A stretch of 64,000 nucleotides of DNA from DATEDA01 sp963827595 (lineage in GTDB: Bacteria; Pseudomonadota; Gammaproteobacteria; Burkholderiales; SG8-39): positions 62,001-126,000 of the forward strand of contig CAWHBT010000015.1 in assembly GCA_963827595.1 (NCBI GenBank), given 5' to 3'. The notes below the pieces were generated by a model, which was given only the letters and a program-made list of their open reading frames with translations, did not search any database and had not been told where the DNA came from. A program made the position numbers and the translations under genes. Position 1 is the stretch's first letter, and each line of letters begins with the position of its first letter. Shown piece after piece: positions 16,893 through 26,080 of the stretch.

Positions 16893-19389
16893 CTAGGTGC
16901 GCGGCGCGCGCCGGAGCCACGCGCGCACGAGGGCTCCGGTGCCGCCCGCCGGCAGCACCGCCGGATCCAGGGCTTGCCAGGGGGCGCCTTCGAACGGCCG
17001 GGGCTGTCCGTACCGCCGCGGATCGATGACCGCCACGAGGTCGTCGCAGCGCTCGAGCAGGTACCGATTGGGCAAGTCGAAGCCGCCCTGCGCGTCCGGC
17101 GCGCGGGCGGGCGGACCGGCATCGATCACCCTCTCGCAAGCCGGTTCCTTGGCGGCGAACTCGCCGAGCAGCTCCACGATGACCGCGATCGAGTCGGCGA
17201 GAGTGCTCCTGGCGAACTCTCCGTGGCTCATCGGCTTCACGCCGTCGGGGCTCGCGTCCGGCCGCCCCGCGGCCTGTTCAACGTAGGCCCGCGCAAGGCG
17301 CCGCGGCGGCAGGCCGCGGACGACCAGCAGCCGGTAGCGCCGCAGCGGCTGGTTCACCTGCGGGATGGCGCCGAGGATACGGCAGATGAGGCGTGGGAGC
17401 ACATAGTCCGAGCCCGGGGCGAGCGGAGTGACGAACGTCCAGAACTCGTCGCCCGCAGGACCCAAGTGCTTCTCGGCTCCGAACGCGGACAGCAACCTCT
17501 CCACAGCGGCATTGATCGCGCGCCCGTTCGCCGCGGAGATCAGGTTGTGACCGACGAGCCCGATGGTCCGCTCGCGGAAAACCGTCGGCCAGGCGGCTTC
17601 GGGATGCCGCCCAAAAACCTCGGGATCGCCCGGCACCTGCAGGAGCGATTCGATCCGGCGCACCTGCGAAACATCCTTCTGGCGCGCCGCCCCCAGCCGC
17701 TCGAAGTCGACCAGGTAGTCATGGAACCGGCGGCGGTCGTCGCGCTCGGCGTCGCGGCGCCAGCCGGCGAGCAGCTTCTCGTTCATCCACGATTCGTGCT
17801 CGAGGCGCGCGAGCGCGTCGACCGCACGGTCGTCGAGCTCGAGCGGCCGGGCGAGCAGCGGGATCTCGCCGCGCACGATCCAGCCGGCGGTGGCGAGCTT
17901 CAGCGGAAAGTGGTCGATCGCGCGCCGGTTCGCCTCGCGGAACTCCTCGCTGATCTCGTGCCAGCCCTGCTTCGCCGGGGAGTCACGGTCGGGAACCGCT
18001 GCGGCGCGCTCGTCGGCAAGGTAACCGTCGTGCAAGCGTTGGGCGAGACGCTCGTGCCAGTCGCGGAGCGCCGCCTCGCTGCACAGTCTCCGGAGCTCGC
18101 CGAACGGCTCGATGACGTCGTCGAGGGTCTTGCAGCTCGCGAGCGGCGCCAGGCTGCCGGCGTACTGCTCGATCCGCTGCAGGCGCACGAAGAGCGGCGC
18201 CTGCCACCGCCGGGCGTGCGCCGTGATCCGCCGCACGCGGCGCGCGAGGAGAAAGCTCTCGGCGTCGCTTGCGGCCACCACGAAGATCGCGGTGACCGGC
18301 GTCCGGCGGTCCTCCCCTTCGACCTCCGCCAGCTCCGCCTCGGAGAAGTCCACCGCGAGGTCATGTTCGCGGACCTCCGGGGGCGGGTCGGCGAGCTCGC
18401 GGAGCGCCGGATAGTTGCCGTCGAGGCGCATGCGCACCGCGGCGGGGGCGGGCGTGAAGATCGTGACCCGGGGCCGGTCCTGGCCGCCGAGCGCCCCCAG
18501 CCGGAGCGTGTGGAGCAGCAGCGCTTCGGCGAACGCGTCGAAGCCCACGAACACGAGGTTCATCCGCGCCGCCCCTTGCTCGCGCGCGGCCACGGCGAGC
18601 GGCCAGCGCGCGAGCAGCAGTCGCGCGGCGGCGCTCGGCAGGCTGAAAGGGCGCAGCTCGATTGTCGGCGGCACGCGGAGATCGGAGAGCAGATCGTCGG
18701 TCAGGAATCCCTGGCCGACGTGCACGAACAACGGCAGCGGATCGGTCGGCGGCCGATGCCCGGCGAGTTCCAGCATGATCCGGCGCGCGAGCTCGACATT
18801 GAGCGCGTCGCTCTGGGTCACCAGGAAAGCGCGCGCCGCCTTGCCGAGATTCAGCCGCAGGATCCACTTCCGCCGGCCGGCGTCGCCTTGGCAGCAGATA
18901 CACGCGCCGGCGGATCGCTTTCCACTCGGACTCGCTCCGCGTCGAGTCGTTCAGGCTGTCGTCGTCGACCACGCTGAGGTCGATCGCGACGACCGGCCCG
19001 CGCGCGCCGGCGTCCGCAAGAAAGGCGCGTCCCTTGTCGCCCAGGCCGACCACGACGGTGTGGCCCGCGAGGAACCGGAGCCGGAGCCAGAGCAGCCGCT
19101 CCCCAATCGCCGGCGCGAGCAGCTTCACGATCACGCCAAACGCGAAGAGCGCACCGATCCAGCGCGCGACGAGCAGCAGCGGCTCGCCCCTCACGTCGCG
19201 GCCGCCGAGCCACAGCAGGTTCAGCGACATGTAGAGGTAGTCGAAGAAGCGCCAGAAGCCCGGGTCGGTGTTCAGGCCGTCGGCGGGCTGGAGCGACAGC
19301 CGGGAATACCCGATGATGCCGAGGACGACGGTCACGACCACGATCGCGACGAAGAACCGGGTGGTGTAGCGGGTCGACGAGGTGGGCAC
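16893..19389 (-). CDS. K+-channel-like TM / TrkA-N / RyR / SLOG protein (one frameshift)
   Basis: About 832 residues when one extra base near 18888-18895 is ignored (reading ...VYLL then QGDAGRRKW). Order: TM helix about 11-30, a short pore-loop-like stretch (YLYMSLNLLWLGGRD), and TM about 76-95. A TrkA-N/RCK-type Rossmann domain follows (GHTVVVGLGDKGRAFL), with a second one (MNLVFVGFDAFAEALLLHTLRL). Next is a RyR-type domain (LARLEHESWMNEKLLAGWRRD, about 525-550). The C-terminal domain resembles SLOG nucleotide-ligand sensors (TIGLVGHNLIS, then FVTPLAPGSDYVLPRLI). This reads as a ligand-gated membrane protein. With two TIR genes nearby, the ligand could be an NAD-derived signal; that is inference. 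The C-terminal SLOG call is the least certain part. Confidence 0.72.
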
Positions 19390-19422
19390 GGAGAGCCTGG
19401 CCGGCGGGTCGAAGAAATCCGC

Positions 19423-19524
19423 TCAGGCGGGAGAGGACTGTCGGGATCGATAAATCTCGTGCGCCACCGCCGGGGACACGCGCAGCGCGTGCACCTGCGC
19501 GTCGTACTTCTCGGCGCGCTTCAT
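19423..19524 (-). CDS. possible small ORF, 33 aa
   Basis: ATG 19524 to TGA 19423 encodes a basic peptide beginning MKRAEKYDAQVHAL. It lies between the YbjN-like gene and the channel-like gene on the same strand. The frame is open upstream to about 19580, so it may instead be the C-terminal tail of the YbjN-like protein read through a frameshift. No clear ribosome-binding site. Function unknown. Confidence 0.25.
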   Translation of the reverse strand: MKRAEKYDAQVHALRVSPAVAHEIYRSRQSSPA

Positions 19525-19580
19525 CCGTTCGCGCGTTGATCGGGAGGCGGTCGCCGCGGGCAGGATGGGCCGGCCGTCGG

Positions 19581-20082
19581 TCAGGCCTTCCCGCTGGCCG
19601 GCGCGCCTGAGCTCGCGGCCTCCGCCATCTGGCGAAAATGATCGAGCGACGTCTGCCCGCCGTTGGCCTTCACGAGCTGATCGTCGAGCCAGTCCGCCGT
19701 CTGAACGATCTCGCCGAGGACGGTGTCAGAACTCCTTCGGATCGCACGTCGACCCGAGCAGGTTTCCGCGCGCGATGACCATCTTGTGATCGAAGTTGAC
19801 CCCGAGCGCGCAGAACTGTGCGTTCAGGTTCGCGCCCAGGAGATACTTCAGCAGACCCTCGTCGATCCGCTCGACCCTGGCGACCATGCAGGTGATCTCG
19901 ATCACCGCCTCCTCCTTGTCCTTGATCGGCTGGATCATGACCTGGGTATAGGCGCTGCCGTTGCGGACGACGAAGCCCGGGGCACCGTCGATCAGGAAGG
20001 CGGTCTTCTGCTCAAGCGGCTCCCGCAGCCAGCCGTAGACCATCTCGTATACACCCCGCTGCATCGCGCTGGCGAACTCCAT
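19581..20082 (-). CDS. YbjN/CesT-like small protein (one frameshift)
   Basis: ATG 20082 opens a frame of 118 codons ending at TGA 19726. Dropping one base at the stop (GAGTTC-T-GACACC) continues into DTVLGEIVQTADWLDDQLVKA and ends at 19581, giving about 166 residues. The alternating strands (FLIDGAPGFVVRNG, YTQVMIQPIKD) and amphipathic ends recall the YbjN or type III chaperone-like fold. Acidic, soluble, no signal peptide. Such proteins often act as chaperones or regulators; nothing in the sequence fixes a role. It is downstream of the lanthipeptide-type genes on the same strand. Confidence 0.55.
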
Positions 20083-20385
20083 TGCACTCCCCCTCTGATT
20101 GTTGAACCGCTCGAGCGCGCGTGGTCATGGCATTGGCGACGATCGCGATCTTGCGCCGCAAATTCTTTCATGGCAATGATGGCTGAACGTCGAGATCGAG
20201 ACGTTCCCGCCGACCACGTGGTGAACTCGGGTCAGTCGGCGGTGAACAGCCGTGCGTCGCCCCTCCTCGCGGTTGGGCCGGTTCAGGATCTCCCAGATTT
20301 GCGGATCCTCCCCCGGCTCGCGCAGGCAGCAGTCGGACTTCCGCGCGCACAGCCTGACCCCTTGGCGCCTTCAAATCGCATCGCC

Positions 20386-21740
20386 TCAAAGCATCAGCGG
20401 CGACGGTACCATGGCATCGTGCAGACGAAGGTAGAAGTGCCCGATGCCGGCCAGCCCTAGGAGCAAGCCGGGTGTTTCGGTCTCCGCCCGGCACGCCGCA
20501 CGGCCAATCGCCGGAATCGTGGTGTCGCTCGATGCCCGTGCGTGCCGCCGATAGCACGACCGGATGCAGGTCGGCGCTGCGTGCGAGGTGAGCGATCTGC
20601 ATCAGGATGTCGGCGTTGCCGGCAATGCCATGACAGAGACAGAAGCTCGCGTCGTTGCTGCCTCCCTTGGGCGCCAGCGGTCGGCTCACGCTGGCAATTG
20701 TCGTCTCTAGACTGGCGGCGAGTAGCGGCTCCAGCCGCGGACGACCTTCTTCAGGAACGAGCGCGATGTGGCGAGCCAGCGCTAGTGCGGTGCCGGGGGC
20801 TCCGTGGCACCACCAGCACGCGAACCGGTCACTTCGAGGTTCGCTGCTGCCGGCCGGTGCGGCAGCTTCTTCGTCATCGATGCGGAAGTCCGGCCAGTTC
20901 CGCTCGCGCTCGTCGAACCACGATGTCTCGTATCGCCACGCGGCATCGGCTCCATGGCGAAACGCCCGCTCGCCGGTCACGCGGAACAGCTGTTCGAGCG
21001 CACAGGCAACGCCGGAGGTTCCGTGCGAGTAACCCAGCAGGTGCCGCGTCGTCGCGGTCTTCGTGGTGTTCCATGACCATTTCTCGCCGCTGCGCTCGGC
21101 CAGGCGGACGATGTCGTGGTTTCCGAAGACGTACGGCCGTCCCCAGCGCGAGCCCGTCGTGATCGAGCCCTTTGTCCAGCGGCATAGAAGTAGCGATCGA
21201 ACGGCGCCGGCTCGGCCGTCGAGGACGTCGAGTTCCGCATCTTCCGGCCGCGACACAGACAGTCGCTCGACCAGCGATTGAACCGTGACGGTCGCTTCTT
21301 CTTCGCGCCGGCAAGCCTTCGCGACAGCGATGGCGGCGTGGAGAACGCCGCCTAGGCCTGGATCGGCGCCCACCCGCCAACGCCCCTTGCGAGTTCCTGG
21401 TCGATGGCGTGCCGCAACGCCGCTGCCGCGGCCGCTTGCTGGCGATCGTCTTGCGTGATGGCCGACAGGCGCGCGAGAAACATTCGCGATGCCCGCGGTC
21501 CCGGAATACAGATCGCCGCCCACCATGCAGACCGCCGGCTTGAACCCCGCCGCAGCATCGGGCACCAGCGCCCAGCCGAACCAGTGGCGTCCGATGGCGA
21601 TGCCAACCAGGCGGTTGCGCAACCCGTCTGGCGCACCGATGCGGTCCGAAGCCGCGCGTCCAACAGCGTGCAGGCGTTGCAGCAGGAACAAGACGCCACT
21701 TGCCTGAACGCGTGCGGCGAACGGCTCGACAACGGAGCAC
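20386..21740 (-). pseudogene. LanC-like cyclase domain, frameshifted
   Basis: Fragments in three frames carry the LanC signature. The start is marked by GGDLYSGTAGIA. ACWWCHGAPGTALALARH and FCLCHGIAGNADILMQIA follow with the zinc ligands Cys and Cys-His, and the end is GLLLGLAGIGHFYLRLHD to TGA 20386. LanC domains catalyse addition of Cys thiols to dehydrated Ser/Thr to form lanthionine rings. All three zinc ligands survive although several one-base shifts break the frame. It directly follows the HopA1-like segment with no clear stop/start between them, so it may be the C-terminal domain of a single large synthetase. Confidence 0.75.
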
Positions 21741-22733
21741 GACGTCGGTGTTACCCGGGTTGAGCCAGGGCCGTGCCGGATTGATGCCCGCGGCGCGGAA
21801 TCGGGCGGCGATCGCTTTCACGCGACCGTCTGCGCCGGCATCGGCGTGCCTCCAGGCATCGACGTGACCTTCCGCGACGAGCGTCATCCCGGTTTAGTCC
21901 GAAGCTCCCGCCGCCTGGCGGGTTGTCCGCCATGGCGATGCCGCGGCCGATCCGGCGTGTGAAGAGCGGAGTCCTGGGGCCAAGGCCTCCGAGCGCGCGC
22001 GCCAGTTCGGCGACGATGGAAGCGGCGAATCCTGCGTGCCGCCGGGGAACGTAGAGGATGCCGCCATCGACGCGGACGAACGACTCGAGATATCGCAGCA
22101 CCTTGAACTGAAACGGCACGCGATGCCGGTTCCGCTGCCCGGTAGCACCCGCTTCATCCGCGAGCGCTGCCGCGTCGGCCTTCAGGTTCAGGTAGATGCG
22201 CGCGCCGACATGATCTTCGTAGAGATCGCCGAGCGCCTCGCCGATCGCGTGCGTGGTCGCCGGGCTGAGACTTCGTTGTCCTCGCGCGTGCGCCGGATGG
22301 AAACCGGCCCATCGGCCGCCTCATGATCGCCGGGCCCATGCACGTCTTGCGCTGCCATCAAGCGTGTGCGCGTACCTCTGCGCACAACCACGCGTCCATT
22401 GGTGTCCCGGCTCACGATCTCCCAGCCACCGTCCCAACCAGCAACACTGGTGTTCGCTGCCTGCAGGGTGCTCAGCAAGTCCCCGCCCGTACTGCCCGGC
22501 CTGATCGGTGCCCGGAGCCCGCAGTAGTACTTGAGGTACAGGGCGTTCGCGAGCGTGTGCACGAAATCGTCGGCCAGCGTCTCGTTCGGATACGAGGTCA
22601 CTCCCGAGGACACCATCTCCGGCAGCTCGTCCGCAAACTGGAACACCCGAGGTCCGACGATCGCGACTTCGGATGCGATGCGTTCGAATTGTCGTAACGA
22701 GTCAGGCGGCGTAGCGAAACTCCCGCCGATCAT
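21740..22733 (-). pseudogene. HopA1-family (class V lanthipeptide lyase-like) domain, frameshifted
   Basis: From about residue MIGG at 22733 onward, fragments give the HopA1 pattern. It reads DFVHTLANALYLKYYCGLRA, LLSTLQAANTSVAGWDGGWE, HVGARIYLNLKAD, KVLRYLESFVRVDGGILYVP, GGGSFGLNR and ARPWLNPGN. Proteins of this family serve as the phosphate-eliminating lyase (LxmY/LanY) in class V lanthipeptide pathways. It is in the same frame as the kinase-like segment upstream, with no stop between them, so the two may be fused. At least two one-base shifts occur (about 22230 and about 21890). Confidence 0.65.
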
Positions 22734-23780
22734 GTAGCCCGGGTTGTCGAGCATGTTGCTGGCCGCCTGAATCACGGCCAGCTGCCGTGGAGTCAGTTGC
22801 TCCCGCATGCGCGCAGACGCGACCGCGGTCTGCACGAGGGCGGCGCCGGCGCGCGGGAACGCGCGCCGAGCGAACACCTTGGCACCGCGAGCACGCAGCC
22901 GCCTGGCATCTTCGTAGGCGGACATGAACGCCCGGATGAACGCCTTCGCCAACACCAGGGGGAGCGTCGCCTGCGGCAGCGCCTCGTCGAACGGCTGTTC
23001 GCGCTTGAAGTGGATCCCGTGAAGCCAGGCCACCCGGCACGAGTGCACGATCGTTCCCACGTCCCAGGCAGGATCGCCGATGCCGGTGTAGGCCCAATCG
23101 ACGAACCAGGTTCGAGGGCGTTGTCCATGCGCACCAGCACGTTGTCCAGCTTGGCATCACCATGGATCAGCGTCTCGTGCGCCACTTGCTGCCAAGGTGG
23201 CGATGGCGTCCATCAAACGGGTTCGCGTCGAACCAGCTCCACCACCCGGCCACCGAGGGCTGCTTCATTTCCTCGAGGTCTGTCGAGTCGATCCGGAGGA
23301 TCCAGGCAGCCTTTCCGACACAATCCGCCGGTCGCGTTACGCCTGGGCATCGCAACATGGATCCCGTCAGCGCTCTGCCTAGGAGACCCCGAAAGTCTCC
23401 GCCTGCACGGCCTCGCGTCGCAGGCAATGCCCGGTGTCGTAGGGGAGCTGTCCACAATCAGTGCGTGCACGCGGATGGTAGAGGCGAAATGCCGGCAGCA
23501 GCGTCTCGAGGGGTCGAGCCCAGGCATTCGCCTGCAAGGTGAAAGATGGGGGGCTCGCGGTCCAGCATCGCAACGTGATGCCGATCCAGTGGTGACGCCT
23601 GCTTGACGATCCAGCCGCGCCGGCCGGGAGCCGACACCCGAGCACGGCCCGCCTAGGGTCACCCTGCAGCACGCACCACTCATCCCGAAGCAGGTCGACG
23701 TCGAAAGGACGCCTTCTGCAGCAGGTAGGGAATCAGCGTGCTGGCCGTCAGATACACGGCCCGCTACGCCGCGCTTTCAC
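22731..23780 (-). pseudogene. aminoglycoside-phosphotransferase-like kinase domain (LanK-like), frameshifted
   Basis: The strongest block is LIHGDAKLDNVLVRMDN, the HGDxKxxN catalytic loop of APH-type kinases. It is followed after a frameshift by DWAYTGIGDPAWDVGTIVHS (Mg-binding Asp). The N-lobe appears as LTASTLIPYLLQKASF and GWIVKQAS in other frames. The C-terminal helices (RQLAVIQAASNMLDNPGY) run directly into the HopA1-like domain. In class V lanthipeptide pathways such a kinase phosphorylates Ser/Thr of the precursor before elimination. GTG 23780 is a possible start. At least five one-base shifts are needed. Confidence 0.6.
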
Positions 23781-23834
23781 GAAACCGCCAGGGGCCAGAT
23801 TCGGCTGGCTGCCTCCCTCGGCGAACCGGGGCGG

Positions 23835-24156
23835 TCAGCCGCGAGGCCTGCGTCGCGCTGGACGCATGTCTGAACGGACTGCAATCGGTCGTCGAAGGCA
23901 AGCCGTCGTGCTCGGGCACCAGGTCGTCGATGGGCATGTGGTCGTGGAATCGACGCTGCACATGTTCAGGCCGAGCGCATCGGCAACTTCATGCCCGACA
24001 ATGTGTCGGTCGGTGGAAGAACGGTGAGTACCGTTATCGTCGACCGTCTCGGCAATGTAGCAATCGACGAACGGCCGGCGAAGCACTCGCGCTGCCCAAC
24101 TGTCGCGCGCGGACGAAGCCCTTCTTGCGTCTTTGCTCCGGGATTCTTGCGGACAT
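23835..24156 (-). CDS. candidate lanthipeptide precursor (one frameshift)
   Basis: ATG 24156 is preceded by GGAGGAGG and begins MSARIPEQRRKKGF. One base shift near 24075 links it to a frame reading CYIAETVDDNGTHRSS, then HEVADALGLN, then a compact Cys/Ser/Thr segment at 23898-23960: C-SVDSTTT-C-PSTTW-C-PSTTA-C. That stretch has four Cys and nine Ser/Thr in 21 residues, with CPSTT twice, as expected of a ring-forming core. Directly downstream on the same strand come the kinase, HopA1-like and LanC-like segments. The frame choice is the weak point; a competing frame reads through without the Cys cluster. Confidence 0.5.
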
Positions 24157-24315
24157 GACAACGCCTCCTCCGGGTTGCGGGTGGTGAACACCCTGTGCTG
24201 CGGCGATCTTGTGCTGTGGCGAAGCGAGGTGAACCCTGATCGCGGTGTTAACAAGTCCTGCCTCTTCCCCGCTGCCGATTGCCGCTGCAGCGCGCTGCTA
24301 CGAGGTGGCGCGAGT

Positions 24316-25960
24316 TCACGAGGTCGCGAGATGGGAGCGCGCATCAGCTCGCCCGTGCCCGCTTGCCTCGATGAGCAGCGCTCTGACCTCGTCCCCCGAC
24401 AGCTCCTGCTCGATCATCAGGCGCTCGACCAGAATCTCGACGAGCTTCCAGTTCTCGCGCAGGTTCGCCAGGGTGGTGCTGTACTCGCGCGCGAGCAAGG
24501 CATCGACCTCCTTCTCAGCTCGGCGTCCGCATCGACGTCGACCGAGCGCACGGCGAGCCTGCGGCCGTCGTTGAATCCGAAGCCGCGATCATCCATGCCG
24601 CCTTCTTGGTCGCATAGGCGAGGTCGCTCCGATCGGACCCACCGGGAGCCCGTCGTAACGCCGTCGGGTCCCGACAGGAGCTCCTCGGCCGCGCGCCCGC
24701 CGAGCATCACCCGGATCGTCTCCAGGCCGTCGCGTCCGTCTCGGTCCGGTGCAGGTCGTCCGAGCTCGAGGCCATGAACCCGAGCATGTCGCCTCGTCGA
24801 CCGCGGATAGCTGATCTGGCGGCCCCGCCGCCGCCAGGACCGCATCACGCGCGACTTGCCTCGTGATAGGCAGTGTTCCGCATCTGGTCCGCGGCCGAGC
24901 TTTTCTGGCTGCCTCCGCCGGGCGAGTCGAGATCCCTGGGCGACATCCTGAAGTGAATCGGGCTGCCGTGCGTCGCGCCATCCGCTGGCGCCGCCGCAGG
25001 ACATGTTGATCTCGTTGTAGCCGAACGTGAGCCGGCCGAACTGCTCGAACTGGTCCTCGGACAGTTCGTGCCCAGTTGACGCATGGGCACGCTGTGGAAG
25101 AAGCTCGCGGACCGCGGAAGGTCGGCGTCGGACGGAATCACCTGGTCGAAATGACACGCGCGGAGCATGGCGCGGGTGCGCCGGTTGAGCGCTGGCTCGT
25201 CGCTCGCGCCGATCGTGAGGAACGGCGACTGTCGTCGTAAGTGCTGATCTCGCGCCGGAAGTCAGGCGCGAGCGATGGGCAGTGTCTCGATGTCCTCGAC
25301 GACGAGCAGGCACGGGGCGAGCCGGCGAGCCGTCTGGAAGCTCTGCACGAGCGTGCGCAGCGCGGCGGCCGCTGGTAGCCGAAGCGATGAACGCTGATGT
25401 GCGATACACGCGCCAGTCGGTCGCCGGGCAATCGCCCGCGCCAGCGTCAGCTTCCTGCGCGAGACGGGCCGACGAACAGCATGCTGGCGCTGATGTCGCT
25501 CGAGCGAAGCGCCGCCTGATCCCGACACGACGCGAGGATGTCCTGACGAAGGTCGCGCGCCCATCCGCGAGCGTCGTCGATGCCGAGCAGCGTTCGAGGA
25601 AGCGCTTCGGCCAGTCAACGCGTGAGTGGGCGCGCATGATTCCGGACGTAGGCGACGGATCGTCTTTCACCTTGGGTTCAACAGAAAGCCGAAGCGCTGA
25701 TCTGCCCGATCCAGCTCGCGGGCTCGACGGCGGCGGGGCGGCGAGGCTGTAGAACGCTGGCAGGCGCGGGACAGCAGGCCGGCGTCGAGCGCGGGACGCG
25801 AACGATGGCGTTGATCGTGGAACGTAGGGGCGCACCTCGGCGGCGACGCGAGCAGCGACACGATGCTGTGGCGATTAACGCGTCAATGGTAGCTGCCGAT
25901 TATTTCTTGCTCATTGTTCCGCGCTGGGGCACCCTGCCGAGCAGGGTTATTCTCTGGCAT
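24316..25960 (-). pseudogene. decayed AAA+/M41 (FtsH-like) protease paralogue
   Basis: ATG 25960 behind AGGAG opens MPENNPARQGAPARNN, then repeated frameshifts. Recognisable remnants are LFVGPSRAGKLTLARAIA (degenerate Walker A), CLLVVEDIETLP (Walker B lacking the DE pair), and LRACHFDQVIP (arginine-finger region). Further on come AYHEASRA (degenerate HExxH), RVMLGGRAAEELLSGPDG, and the C-terminal NLRENWKLVEILVERLMIEQ. The same order is intact in the neighbouring gene at 26081-28447. Here the motifs themselves have mutated, so this copy looks truly inactive and not merely misread. It lies between the intact protease and the lanthipeptide-type genes. Confidence 0.7.
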
Positions 25961-26080
25961 CGTCAGCTCCTGCCGAAGCGCTGACGAGAGGCTCTGTGGA
26001 ACCCTGAAACCGGCCTCCACGACGAGACAGCTGGGACGCCTGAAGGCCTCCTGCAGCGCCTTAGACGCGGGAGGACGAGG

